Assembly (NCBI RefSeq): GCF_030272615.1
Contig: NC_081408.1
Location: forward strand, 766,481,330-766,541,329
DNA: 60,000 nucleotides
Source of the DNA: Cryptomeria japonica
Taxonomy: Eukaryota > Streptophyta > Pinopsida > Cupressales > Cupressaceae
Direction: 5' to 3'
Of this stretch, positions 22,661 to 39,320 are shown in pieces (position 1 is the stretch's first letter; each line of letters begins with the position of its first letter). The position numbers were made by a program, and so were the translations under genes. The notes beneath the pieces are model-generated. The model did no database searches, had not been told where the DNA came from, and saw nothing but the letters and a program-made list of their open reading frames with translations.

Positions 22661-24203
22661 TCTCATGAGAGGGTAACTCATCTTGTGTATACACAATTTG
22701 AGCTTTAGGTGTTGTCATGGAGTCAATCAAAGAAGCCACATTATTAGCCGTCATTCTAGGTGGGACATCTAAGTTCTTTAAAGCATCTTGTAACATTCCA
22801 TGATGTATGGATGAATCTCGAATCAAATCCCAAAGGGATTTATTGGCAGGAGTAGCTTAAAGTAGTTCGATAAGATCATACTCATTACCAAGGGTTTGTG
22901 AGATACGAGGTGCTTGTGGAAGAATATGTTGAGAAGTAGGAAGTGAAGAAGGAATAACCAGAGGAGGATTAGGTTTCCTATTACTTTGTGTATTATATGT
23001 GTGGGCAATTGAATTATCTCTCTCTCGAGTAATACATTTACCATACTCATAATAAGGACTCTTAGTGGGATATCCAAGCCTTGCACAAAATAACTGGTTT
23101 GTTAGGAGTGCAAAAGGCATCATTACTATAACCACCTTGAACCACAAAGAGAGGCTTGTTAAGAGGTTAAGAATTTAGAAAAGGACTAGCACCTTGAACT
23201 ATGAAAAGGGATTTATTAAGTGTTTCATAACCATTCACATGTAACATATTTATCGAAGATGGCTTGGGAACATATGAGGAAGGTATAGTAGAGTTGAAAT
23301 CATTAGGTGGTTCATAAAGAGGATTATCAACCTTAAACATTTCTTCACAAATAGGTTTTTATTTATATTTAATGAAAGGGAATCCTCATAGAGGGGATTG
23401 TTACTGATATCAAATCAGGTTGTAACCTAAGATCATTCTCTTGTTCCAAAGTATCCTTACAAGGGGTATACATTTTAGGAGAAGGATCAACATCATTCAT
23501 ATGATAAGGATTATCAAAAGGAGTTTTGATAGTCTCTAATAGAAGGATCAACATTACTCTTTAAAGCTTCATCCTTGGGAGGGAGATCTTTGAAAGAAAT
23601 ATTAACAATTGGTTCTTGAACTAGGGTATCCTCATGGGTATATCCAAGTTGGGGAGAGGGAATACCACTATGTGTTAATGCTTCATCCTTAGAGGGAAGG
23701 TTATTGAAATTAATAGAAGTTGGGGTGTTATCAAGGGAATTGTCAATCATATCACCCTCTTTTATGATAATATCATCTTCTTTGACCAAGGTACTCTCAT
23801 GGGGGAGGCGAATAGTGAGAGAGTAATCAACATCATCTTCCAATGGTTCATCTCAAAAAGGGAGATCATTTAGAGAGGTGTTAAAAATATCTTCTTGTGC
23901 TATGATGTCCTCATGGGTAAGGCCAATTTTGGGAGAGAGAATAACACTATGTATTAATGCTTCATCTTTAGAAGGGAGAGCATTAATACATGTGTTATTG
24001 CAATCATCCTCTTGCCTCAAAATGTCCTTAGTAGGATATTTAGGAGAGGGGTAATGGGTCATAAGGTCTAAGAAACTATCATGATGCAAAGACAAGTTGG
24101 TCAAAGGCCGACATGTCATCCTAGAAGTGATGACATGGAATGGGCTTCGGGGTAGTGCCCCCAATTTTTTTTTTTGACATGAAAAAGATTTGAAAATTTC
24201 CAT
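22661..24203 (-). pseudogene. Element B gag-side polyprotein, decayed, with internal repeats
   Basis: Upstream of the protease, in the direction of transcription, the minus strand shows broken frames. The part nearest the protease is continuous (23147-22640) and contains CARLGYPTKSPYYEYG and LQDALKNLDVPPRMTANNVA. Farther up, three degenerate units begin LPSKDEAL or LPPKDEAL, continue with SPKIGLTHEDI-like sequence and end in a Gln-Glu-rich stretch (plus-strand cores near 23566, 23680 and 23961). I see no capsid or zinc-knuckle motif, so gag identity rests on position only. Confidence 0.5.
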
Positions 24204-24499
24204 TTTCTTAATTAATTATTGTTTTTTTAAACAAAATGCAGTGAAAGAAACAATTCAAGTAAATAAAGTAAACTAAATGTCTAAAAAATGAAGTATTTGT
24301 GTGATTAACTAAGTGCAAGAATATGAACATATAAAACTTAAGAACACACAATGCATATAACAATATTTTTGAGATTTTTTATGTTTTTGATAGAAAAGTA
24401 ACACGCAAATAAACACTTAGATCTAAGAACATAAATAAGAAATAGAAGTGTAAGGAGGCGGGTTCACCAAAATATAAGCATGTTGGTTTCACCAAAATA
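24204..24499 (-). other. Short leader and possible primer-binding site of element B
   Basis: A-rich DNA without coding. Just inside the proposed LTR end, the minus strand has ATATTTTGGTGAAACC and, 24 bases later, ATATTTTGGTGAACCC. One of these TGGTGAA sequences may be the PBS, but no tRNA match was confirmed. Confidence 0.3.
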
Positions 24500-26117
24500 T
24501 GATGGATGAAAATAGGATTGGGTAAACTAGGACCTAGTCCCACTCTCATTCATACATTGGAATACGAAAGAGCCTAAGGAAGTAGTTCACTTTGACTTCA
24601 TCTTTTGAAAGAGAGTCAAGGAATACTTTTAGGGTTTCTATTCCTTTGTTGCTATGAAAGGGGGAATGAGCCAAATGCAAAGTAGTGATAGGCTAAGTCA
24701 GTGAAATGTATGATAACAACTATGTTAATAACAATAATAGAAATATACAAAAATAAAACTGAGACACATATTATAGATCTAACTAGGGAATTCTAATGTG
24801 CATCTGTCACTAAAATTTGAGTCTGACTAAACCGGACCAAGGCGTTGGGCGCCTTGGTCCTTGTTACTGTATTGAGTTGAGAATTTGAAGTCTGTAAATT
24901 AAGATCCCCACAGACTGAACTGCCAAAATATGCAGAGGACTACGGTGTTGGGTGCTTTGATCCTAGGGATCTGGGGCCTTCCTCTAGATTTGCACTTGTA
25001 CTTGCAAATTCTAGCTTCCCAAAAGTTCACAGATTTGTTGGAATCCTGTACCTACACTTGCAATATGAAAAATGGTGTATGGGTGGCTATATAAGGTTTT
25101 GCCTTAGTCAAACCCCTTATTTTGGTGATTTCCACCTCCACAAATAACTGATGTAATATTGAAAAGTGTGTGTGTCCTAGAATCTCATGTGTTTGTAAGA
25201 TCCTAATGAGCCAGAATGCAAACTAGAGTCCTACCCTTTGTTTTGAGTAAATTTATCCTAAATGAACATAATGCAAATGCTTCGAATCACAAATGCAATA
25301 TGGATCTAGAGAAATAATATAAATTTGAGAATGAATTATGTGTAGATCTAAAGCTCACATAGAAACATGAAAATAACATGAAACCATACCAAACCCTAAG
25401 GGAGAGGTACAATGGACAATCAATAGTCGGTGACCTCCTTATTATTCTTGAATATCTCCTAAGATTCCATGGATGATGAAAAAGGTTAATGAAGACTTGA
25501 TGGATGATGGATTTGCTGATTGCAGACTCCACATAAACCTGCACTTCAAATTCATAAGATGTCTCCTTCAATTGCTAATAGGTGAATCCTTCAAATTAGG
25601 AAAGGAAAGGTTATATATATGAAACCCTATCTTTATTTTTTATCACGGGTTGACCTAGAATTGGTCTAATTTCACACAAAGCAAGATTTAAGCATTATAA
25701 TACTGCCAAAACATGATCCCAAAATTTAAGGAGAAAATGTCAGGACTAGGGTGAATCACCATGGTCCAAACAACTTTTTTCCAAGTTTATAGGGATGCAA
25801 GGTATCGTGATTACAAAGTTAATCCTAGCTTGGTGTGACAATCCAAGGTGTTTAGACATGTGAAATTTGGCCTTGAAGATTGAAATAGGACGTTATTAGG
25901 GCTTAATGATTAATTGATTAAAGAAGATAAAATAAATAGGGGCATAGTTAGGGCTAAGGGCCCAATTTTTTAATGTGGGGAAATTTGATAAGAGATGACT
26001 TTAGATTTAATTAAATGCTTAAAAGAATATTAAAGTGCAAAATACAACACACTAAGGCAAGTGCTAACCTAAGCATGAAATTGTACAACCCCAATTAAGG
26101 GTGTACAATTTACGACA
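24500..26117 (-). repeat. Probable 5' LTR of element B
   Basis: On the minus strand it begins TGTCGTAAATTGTACACCC and appears to end CCATCA at 24500, about 1.6 kb. Support comes from element F (33101-34278). F begins TGTCATAAAATTG, shares the downstream motif GCCTYAGTCAAACCCC (25101 and 33603) and is oriented the same way. A TATA-like TATATATATAA lies at 25611-25620, in the transcribed direction. The inner boundary is less sure than the outer one. Confidence 0.55.
24834..24860. repeat. Perfect 11-bp hairpin inside the B LTR
   Basis: GGACCAAGGCG, a 5-base loop (TTGGG), then CGCCTTGGTCC. It is GC-rich in otherwise AT-rich DNA and lies on the U5 side of the LTR. Confidence 0.8.
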
Positions 26118-26220
26118 CTACAATATGCATATATATACGTATGCATATATATGTACATACATTTATGTATATATGTATACACACACATAGATGTGTGTTT
26201 GTGTGTACATATACATATAC
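26118..26220. repeat. AT/GT simple sequence between B and D
   Basis: Mixed (AT)n, TATGTATAC and (TG)n low-complexity DNA. It is the insertion target of element D and borders the outer end of the B LTR. Confidence 0.8.
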
Positions 26221-26561
26221 TGAAGAAGTTGAGAAAATACAACTTCAAAGATCCCAAGAACACCTGCAAGCAAAATACCTGTCACAAGAGAAGAATGGAG
26301 GCAAAAAGCAATAATGGCTCTAAAGAAGAAGATTATCATTCAGAGAGGGAATCAGATATGAAAAACTACAATACAATCCTTATAAAAGGATATTAGCAAC
26401 GCTAAAGGTGTGCAACCCTAAAGGGATAAGTGTATTTAATAATTAGAATAATTATTAAATACCTACAATATTATTAAATGCCTAAGTTTAGCTTAAGCAT
26501 AGAGTATAATAGACTAATAATTAAATAAATAATTATTATCTAATACATGACAACTCTAACA
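26221..26561 (-). repeat. 3' LTR of element D
   Basis: Minus-strand TGTTAGAGTTGTCATG...CTCAACTTCTTCA, 341 bp, matching the G LTR at 53440-53765 along most of its length, including the palindromic AATAATTATTTATTTAATTATTAG block. A TATA box (CCTTTTATAAGG, 26378-26389) faces the same way. Confidence 0.85.
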
Positions 26562-26580
26562 CCCCCCCTTACAATGAACT
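26562..26580 (-). other. Polypurine tract of element D
   Basis: Minus-strand AAGTTCATTGTAAGGGGGGG ends directly at the TG of the D 3' LTR, as needed to prime plus-strand synthesis. Confidence 0.7.
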
Positions 26581-27226
26581 TAGGGAGTAGCTAAAAAACT
26601 AAATGCATGTAGCAAAAAATGCAACTGCATGATGAAGGTAAATTTGGGTCTCGACAACAATGCCTGATGAGGTACCCAAGTACAAAAGATCTCTGTAAAG
26701 TGGAGAAATAAAGAAAACCTCATGGGAAAAAACTCTACTCCAAAAAGAGATGAAATACAATTGAAGGACTGAAGAAGCCTCCAAACAAGAATGTTAAAAA
26801 AGATAGGAACAAACAAAGAGCAGAAGAATTACTAAAGCATGAAGAGCCTGCAAATACTATCGAAGAAAAGTTGTCGATCTGAAGAACCTCCACTAAAATA
26901 GAAGATGATCAGGTAGAGAAGACTATAATCTGCATGAGTGCCCTCAAATAACACTACTCGAATTAGATGGCAAACGAAGACAAACAACTGTACTCGAAGA
27001 TACAAATGGCAAAAAACACCAAAATCTGAAGAGTTGATCAATCAAAGATGGAATATTGCCTCCAAAAATAGGAATGAAAGAGTGTCCATATGGGAAATGA
27101 TCCATCTCACTGAAATGCATAGGTAACCAGCCATTGCATCCACCTAGTACATAGGAGTAAATACTAAATGCATAGCTCACTCCAACAAACCAAGGAAGCA
27201 TTAGAACCAACAACCAACAGGAGAAA

Positions 27227-27247
27227 CCCCCCCCCCCCCCCCCCCCC
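27227..27247. repeat. Run of 21 C (poly-G on the element strand)
   Basis: An uninterrupted C homopolymer inside element D. On D's sense strand it is 21 G, which could form a G-quadruplex. Its exact length is uncertain because homopolymers are prone to sequencing error. Confidence 0.85.
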
Positions 27248-28159
27248 GATAATGCTAACAAGGGAGAGGTGACAAGTACACTAAAACTGAATGCCATCAA
27301 GAACTGCATGACGAAGAACCAGGAACATCTAGGGTGTAGAGAAAGCACATAGTGTCGTAGAAGGAACACTCACTTGACACACATCATGAGGCTAATGTCG
27401 TGGAAGGAACACTCACGTGACAAAAGTAGATGACAAACAAAGGAAAACACCAACCCTCCCATGGCACTTTATAATGTAGTGCATGTACAATAAGGCACGA
27501 GATGTGCAAGATCCCAAGTATACAATGCATAGTGGCACTTTATCTCAATGCGTTTGCATAAAGAAAATGCTTACAAAAAAATGTCTACAATGATCAAAAG
27601 AGACATAAGGCTGGAAATACAGAAAGAATAGCCAAAGACGAGACATCTTACTCAAAGAAAGAAATCCTAGGATTTGAAACATCCAAGATATTCACTAGAG
27701 TGTTGAAAAGCAAAAAACTGAATAAAATGTACCTAGAGAAGAATCTGGAAAGAAAACTCATATGAATGGAAAGTGCACAGAACAATCTTTCCAACGATAT
27801 AAAGTTTTTGAAAAATGGAGTTCAGATGCTCAAGTTGTCTCTCGGAGTGCCAAAATGAACCTCTGACTTTGACAGCAAAAAACACCATCAAAAAATAAAA
27901 ATAAAAAATTCAAACCTCCAGATCTGGATAGAGTTCAGAAAGATATTTCCGATGATATAAGGTTTGTCGAAAAATGCCTCCATGTGCCCAAGATATGGCC
28001 AAAAGATTGAAGGTGCTCTGGATGGGCCCATAAGGGACCTGAAGACTGCCTACACAGTGCTGACGGCAGCAAACTGCAAGCATAAATTTGATGGTCGTAT
28101 GGTCGTCACAGGCAAAAAAATAGTGCATGTAAAAATTCACCAGAAAACAATCTGGTGCC

Positions 28160-28640
28160 TAGAAAAATCCCCCTTGTCGGAAAAACTTACCTGAAAAAAT
28201 GCCCTGCTAGAAAAATTCGCTCACCGAAAAAAGATGTCAGTTGCCAGAAAAAAAATCTAAGCAGTGCATGTCGCCAGAAAAAATCCGGTCGGCCAGAAAA
28301 AGGACACGGGCGCCCAAACAACAGGTGGTGGTCGGCGGCAGTAGGGTGGCCGACAGCAGCGGTGATGGTCAGAAGCGGCGGGGCGGCTAGGAGCAGGGTG
28401 ACATCGGCCACTAGACGACGAGCAAGAGCCGGGACGCGATGGGCCAAAGAGCAATGGGCAACTGCCAGAGCAACGATAGACTAGGCCCGATGTGTGGGGC
28501 ATGGGAGGCTGAAGCGCGGGTCCACGACTTGTTGTGGACCATACAGACCTGCAAAGGCCACCAGACCCCTCCTTTGTATGAGCCTTTTTTTTTTTTTTTA
28601 AAAAAAAAAACAAAAAAAAAAACCTCTTTTTTAAAAAATG
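28160..28640 (-). other. GC-rich leader segment of element D with CCAGAAAAA repeats
   Basis: From about 28290 to 28510 the DNA is strongly GC-rich, unlike the AT-rich surroundings. Just beside it (28165-28310), six or more GCCAGAAAAA-like units recur every 20-30 bp. Overlapping ORFs exist on both strands, the longest 118 codons, but show only low-complexity Pro/Ser/Arg composition and no motif. I do not call a gene. Next to it is a poly-T/poly-A stretch at 28587-28622. Confidence 0.5.
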
Positions 28641-28679
28641 TTTGGTGCATTCGACTTGGGTAAGCCGTAAAATTGGCCA

Positions 28680-28718
28680 AAATAAATAATTATTAGCTAA
28701 TACATGATAACTCTAACA
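28680..28718 (-). repeat. Remnant of the element D 5' LTR
   Basis: Minus-strand TGTTAGAGTTATCATG and the start of the AT block match the first ~39 bases of the D and G LTRs. After that the sequence jumps to unrelated internal DNA, so about 300 bp of LTR plus the PBS are deleted. Confidence 0.75.
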
Positions 28719-30640
28719 TATACATATACATATAACGAGTCAATAAATACAAATACTAATTAAAATAAAAGCTTAAAAATGAATCCCCAAAATATAGTCT
28801 TTTAACATCATCTAAGCATAAACAAGAAGACAAGTAAACCAAAGAAAATACAAAGACATAAACATAAAATCACCCAATATTATGAAAAAGGAGGCAAAAA
28901 AAAAAGAAGAAATGAAAATAACCATGTGATTTAATATGAGAAGGTATAATAACTATAATATAAATTCTTATTTATTTAATTAAAAAGAGTTAGTTTGATG
29001 ATCTAAATAATTGAAACATAATGAAGATTAATATAATATAATATAATTAAAGGCTTAAAAATAAATAAACAACTCAAATGTAATTTTTTTAAAGAAAATA
29101 ATAATATAGAATAAAGTAACAAATAGATACGACTATCAACTAATTGAAATAGAGGAAAGGAAAAGAAAAATAAAGAAATAAATTAAATCTATATTAATTA
29201 ATAATAAAAGAGGATTGGAAAAGGAAGTCAATTAATTAAAAAACTAAATAAAACAAAGGAAAAAATTTAAAAATGACAAAAAATAAATAAGAATAAGGAA
29301 AAATCAAGAAATAGGTATGTGCAAGATCATGGTGGGCCAAAACAAGCCCTTAAGTGGCAATAAAATTTCAAAAAAACAGAGTTAGGCAGCTTGACGTAAA
29401 AAATTGAATAAGTTATGAGTATTATTTTAAAAATATGTAAAAACAAAATTTGTAGGAAATTGAATTCAGTTTATAAGCTACTAGTTGTATCTGAAAAAAA
29501 AAATCTATTTGATGAAAATTTGAAAATTCAATGTAATAGTACTAAAATTTCGAGAAAAAGATAAGAAGTAGGCATATGTTTGACCAACCTAACCACAATC
29601 AAATCATAATATATTTTATAAGATTTTAAATAGAAGTAGTAGACTCATGTTTGGATGTGACACATATTTTTATATAATATTTTTTGAAGTAAATAATTAA
29701 TTATGATTTTTTACTACTTTTTTCAAAAATATAAAAAACTCGCATGTCTGACCACCTTAACTTGGTCAAAACTTTATGAAATTCATTTTTTTTAATCCTA
29801 TAGTAGGCAAAACATAGAATGTGATGCATGTTTTGAATTCAAAAAATGTGATATCATTTGAAAGTTATAGATGTTTATCAATCAACCTATCAATCAGGAC
29901 TTTAGTCAGAATTCAATTAGAAAATGAATAATAATTATTTATTAAAGTCAAAATAAGACAAACCTTATATTGTTGGAAAGTTGAGAATGTCCTTTAAAAT
30001 CCTTTTCGTTTCATCAATTTTAGTTTTAAAAAAAGTTGTCAACCACCAGGGCGAAGTTTAGAAAAGCAAGGAAAACTCAAAAACATATTTTTTGTGTTTA
30101 CTTTCCAAGTTTGGCATGTCCTAGTCAAATCCCAAGGCAATCCTGAGCAAAAAATGGAGGGAAAAAAATTATGTTAGAAAAAATGAATATTTGTTTCTTG
30201 ACGTCATTGCTATGATGTCATATTTTTCAAATTGGATATTCGTTCAAAACAGATTATCCGTTTTGGAAACCAAGTTGGATATCTATTTAAAACAAATATC
30301 CATTTTGGAAAAATTAAAAAAAAACACATTTTAGTAAAATGGGTATAACTTTTACGTTTCATATCAAAATTTTGATTTTTTATAGGCCTTGGAAAGGTGA
30401 TTCAAAGCTCTACAATATGGAATAGATAGTGTTTCTATATTTTGTATTAAAAAATAATTATAATAATTTAAATTCAATCTTCATTTTTAAAACATCAAAA
30501 GCTCAAAACTTTTTCATATGAACTCCCTCTTTCATGATTTTTTTGTAACAATCATCTCAGAATACTTGAAACACTAAATAAGTAACTAAAAATAGAAAAT
30601 TTAGGATTTTTAGCGAGTTTAATAAATTTAAATGGTAAAC
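28719..30640. other. AT-rich DNA with one arm of an inverted repeat pair
   Basis: No gene is seen. Segments at about 29315-29370 (GTGCAAGATCATGGTGGGCC) and 30190-30410 (GATGTCATATTTTTCAAA, ATATCCATTTTGGAAAA, TTTTAGTAAAATGGGTATAAC) have diverged reverse-complement partners at 35080-35560. They are probably fragments of one repeat family. Confidence 0.5.
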
Positions 30641-33100
<2,460 letters not shown>

Positions 33101-34278
33101 TGTAAAGTGGAAAATTGGTTCCTAGTGACTTCCCACCTAGGAGAGAGAAAGGAAGCCACTAGGATGATTTTCACTTGGGAGGAACTTTACATTCAAAAGA
33201 GGGATTGAATCCGCTAGATCCAAATCCAAGGGAAACAATGATGTGAATTCTGAGTGGATTGCAAGTGGTTGAAGTGTGATTTACCCTCTTTTGTAAATGA
33301 AAAAGTTGACTTGTTGACTACGTGGAAAAGAGAGAGGAAATGAGTGAAATGAGGAGCTACCAGTTCAGGATCGCATTGTAACTTCAGATATGAGCTAATT
33401 AGACTAATACAGATCTGCCTTGCAAATTTGGAGAAAAGTCATCAGGACCGTGGTGGGAATGTACATGGTCCGCCACAAAATCCGCGAAACAAAAAGGGTT
33501 CTTCCATCTCTGCAAATGAAGCCCCAACTTGCAATTACAGTTGCACACCTGCAACCTACACACAAAAAAGAGAAGAAAGGGGGGGGTCATGGATAGGGGT
33601 TTGCCTCAGTCAAACCCCAGTTGAGGAATCAACCTAGAAAGAAAGTAATTGCAAATGGTTGAATGTAAACAATGGAGATGTATACCTTGTAGATCTGCAA
33701 CTTGTTGATGATGATTACTTTGCTTCTTGAAATTAACCACAAATGTCATATGAAATGACATGTAACATGACAAAACCTTAACACACACACACATTCTTGC
33801 AAATGAATATTGTAATGCTGCTCCAATGGATGAATGAAGAATACTTGAATGCTTGAATGCTTGATGATGACCTTGAAATCTTGTATCTTCTCCTTATGCC
33901 TATTATATCCTATCATGCGTTCATCCGTCCTCCATCCGTCCTTGAATGAGGGTATTGAATTCCTTTTTATACATACCTCAAGGATTAATTTTCAACCACT
34001 GAAGGCCGACAAAGAGGAATTACAAACCTCCAAGACAAGAAATGCATAGGAGATAGGGTAGATTGAACATAGGGCGACCCTAAGGGGTGAGGACAGGGGT
34101 GCCCCTTTCCTACCCTATTTTGGGGCCTAGACAAGGTCTGAAGCAGACACAAGACATGAAGGAGAAAGAGTGAAGGGTTGGAAATGCAGAAATAGGTCTC
34201 GGTTAGGAAGGAAGTTGTCGTCGCCCAGGTGAGGACCCAAAATATGGTTAAAATTGCAAGGGTCGCAATTTTATGACA
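33101..34278 (-). mobile_element. Element F: solo LTR of the B family inserted in an (AT)n run
   Basis: Minus-strand TGTCATAAAATTGCGACCC at 34278 to CCACTTTACA at 33101, about 1.18 kb, with no internal region on either side. Both flanks are (AT)n (33080-33100 and 34281-34301), consistent with insertion in one AT microsatellite. A TATA-like GTATAAAAAGG faces the same way (33965-33974). GCCTCAGTCAAACCCC at 33603 is shared with the B LTR. Confidence 0.7.
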
Positions 34279-35070
<792 letters not shown>

Positions 35071-35079
35071 AGAGACTTT

Positions 35080-35560
35080 GTATGAAAAATTTGTGAGTAT
35101 TTAAAGTTTTAGAAATGGTTTAACTTCAAATGATTATAATTAATTTTTGGTCTATATCCTAATAAAATTATTTTAGGCACTTTATAGGTCTTTGAATTAC
35201 CTTTCTAGCACCTCTAAAATATCAAAAAATTTATAAGAAATGCAAAAGTTATGTTCATTTTACTAAAGTAAGTTTTTTTTATGTTGAGCAAAATGGATAT
35301 TCGATTTTGGAAAACATGACATCACAATATTTGTCACAAAATGAATATATGTTAATATCGAATATCTGCTATTAATGGATATTTGATATTAACAGATATT
35401 CATTTTGGTGGTATTACCAAACCAAATTCAAATTTTGGACGACCCATACAAAAAGTCAAAGCGGATTTTGGCGAGTTTGGCAAAGTTTAAAACACGTTTT
35501 TCCCCATTGCCACTTTTTGGCCCCTCATGATCCTGCACTTACTAAAATGATACATTAAAA
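35080..35560 (-). repeat. Second arm of the inverted repeat pair
   Basis: The minus strand resembles 29315-30420 in order: GTGCAGGATCATGAGGGGCC, GTGATGTCATGTTTTCCAAA, ATATCCATTTTG, TTTTAGTAAAATGAACATAAC. As in the other arm, it leads into CT-rich DNA on its own strand. It also has a short ATATTCG/ATATCAA-rich stretch (35340-35410). Confidence 0.55.
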
Positions 35561-37605
35561 TATAACACAAACTAAAACCTAACAATAAATTAGCAAGATA
35601 TAGAAAAAATAAAAGATAATAAAATTAAAAGAGAAAGAAAGAAAGACACAAGAAACTAATAGAGAGACCTTACCTAATAAGAAGACTACCACCAAGGAGA
35701 GGGGAGGCATAAGAATAAAGGCACTATAAAGTCAAAGGGAAAGGAGATGACAAAACTAAAGACACCATAAATCTAGAGAGGCGAGAGGAGAGGGAGAGAA
35801 GAGAAGGGGAGAACCCAAGAGCCATGCTAAAGAGGGAAAGAGAACATGAAAGAGAGGGAATGGTTAAGGTGAGAAGGTTGATTTATAAAGAAGGATAAGA
35901 AGGGTTGCCATGAAGGACTTAGAATCCACCCTTCATCACGATTGAGGTTGGATGGGTGGTTGCTTATTTCAATGACTTCCTTAAGTTTTCACTTGAAAAG
36001 GTTGTCTTGTTTAAACAAAAGTTGTCTTATTTTACATAGATGTTTCTTGTATACAATGAGCTCCCTCTAGGTTTTGGCATATTATTCTTAAGTTTCTAGG
36101 TTCTTCATGGATATGCATCACTTTTCATATAGTATCCCACTTCTCTTAGTTTGTTAGTGGATTCACATGAGCATCTCCTAAAGTATGGTTTTCTTGCCAT
36201 ATACATATGTTAAGTAGGGTTTTGATTGTGCCTATTTCTCATTTTTTTCTTGCTCATTTTGGTTTCACTAGATATGTATAGATTTTGGGAGAGAGAGAAG
36301 AGAGTGAGATAAAGAGGTAGAGAGGGGATAGAGGAAGACTGATATGGAGAGAGATGAGTCTAGAGCTCAAGGAAGATAAAGATATTGAGATAAAGAGAGC
36401 TAGAAATTGCTGATAGGAGCCTATTGATTACTGAAATTTGACTTAGTCTCAAAATTTATAAGATCTTATAAAATCTAGAATTTTCATTATAACTCTTAGA
36501 GATCTTAAACCACTCTCAAACATCTTGCCAATATATACATGAAATATAACTTAAAGTATACTACATATATAAGTTATTTTTAATATAAATATATAAAAAC
36601 AAGATCTCATTTTATTTTTGAAACGAGGTCCTGTTTCATAGATTTAGGCTCAAGATCTCATTTCAAATTTTGTCTCGGGACCCCGAAGCATAACAAGATC
36701 AGTTTCGTTCGACACTTTTTCATTTTTTTGGCTAAGTTTGAAACTTTCACTCTAAGTGGACTCAACTTTGTGCATTTACCCCTCTATAGCTCAATGGATT
36801 TACGTCACTAGTCTTAACTTGAGATTCTAGATTCCTACTTTATCCTTTGTAGTACTCATCCTAGTCATAACTAATTATTAGACTACCTTTTAAACTCAAA
36901 CAAATTTGAAAATTTTAAGAATGAATTTGAACACTTTTCGAATTTAATCTTGCTCCTCAAATTTGAATTCCTAAGCCCATATCTTGAAAATATGCTTTTT
37001 CAAGAGAATCATGTTTGGTGCATATATCTCAAAGCAAACAAAAATTGGACTCAACTCTTCTTATTTATTAAAAGCAAACAAATTGTTTCTTAATATATTA
37101 TTAATGGGAAATATTGGTCAAATTCTAGGAGTCTACTTATATCTTTTTGATAACCAACCTTTATTGAATAAAACAAAAAGAATGGATTGTGGAACATGAT
37201 GTTTGGGGTTCCAAGAAATCATCATTAGGAACGGGCCTTTTTGGCTTATATACCGAGGATAAAAAGAAAAAATATATACAATTTACCTTTCACATCCAAC
37301 TAATTCATAAGAATTGCATAAGGAACAACTTAATTCAGCAGTTGGGTTAGAAACCCATCTAGTCCAGATTTGGCAACCTAAGAAGATATATGAATAGCCA
37401 TAGAAAGATTAGTTTGAAGTTGATAGTGATGATTACTATTTTGGAACCTTCATGAAGAAAGTGTTGAAATTAAATTCAATTTGGAGACCAAAAGTAAAAT
37501 CTACTAGCAAATCGCACCTTGGTGTACAATGGGTACGCCGAAAAGGTGTGGAAGATCAATTAGGAGAATAGTTAGTCTATTAGTTTCATACATTTGTGCA
37601 ACAAA
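35561..37605. other. No gene seen
   Basis: AT-rich, partly GA-rich DNA (35620-35870 and 36290-36400). The longest ORF is 71 codons (36984-37199) and has no recognisable motif. I see no repeat boundary. Confidence 0.5.

Positions 37606-39320
<1,715 letters not shown>

Larger units (their letters stand above)
26221..28718 (-). mobile_element. Element D: non-autonomous Ty1/copia-type LTR element with partly deleted 5' LTR
   Basis: The outer limits are fixed by an exact 5-bp duplication, TATAC at 26216-26220 and 28719-28723. On the minus strand the 3' LTR is 26561-26221, preceded by a purine-rich AAGGGGGGG tract. At the other end only the first ~39 bases of the 5' LTR remain (28718-28680), joined directly to internal DNA. 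The 2.1-kb interior has no gag or pol. Its leader-side part (27770-27990) is homologous, in reverse, to 54066-54450 of element G, whose LTR is from the same family. D looks like a deletion derivative that relied on enzymes from another element. Confidence 0.8.

Noticed and set aside
25087-25096. CTATATAAGG on the plus strand as a promoter
   Set aside because: It lies inside the B LTR, whose orientation by its ends, protease and F homologue is minus; no plus-strand gene follows.
28155-28613. Overlapping ORFs on both strands of the GC-rich island
   Set aside because: High GC removes stops in all frames. The predicted proteins are low-complexity and lack motifs.
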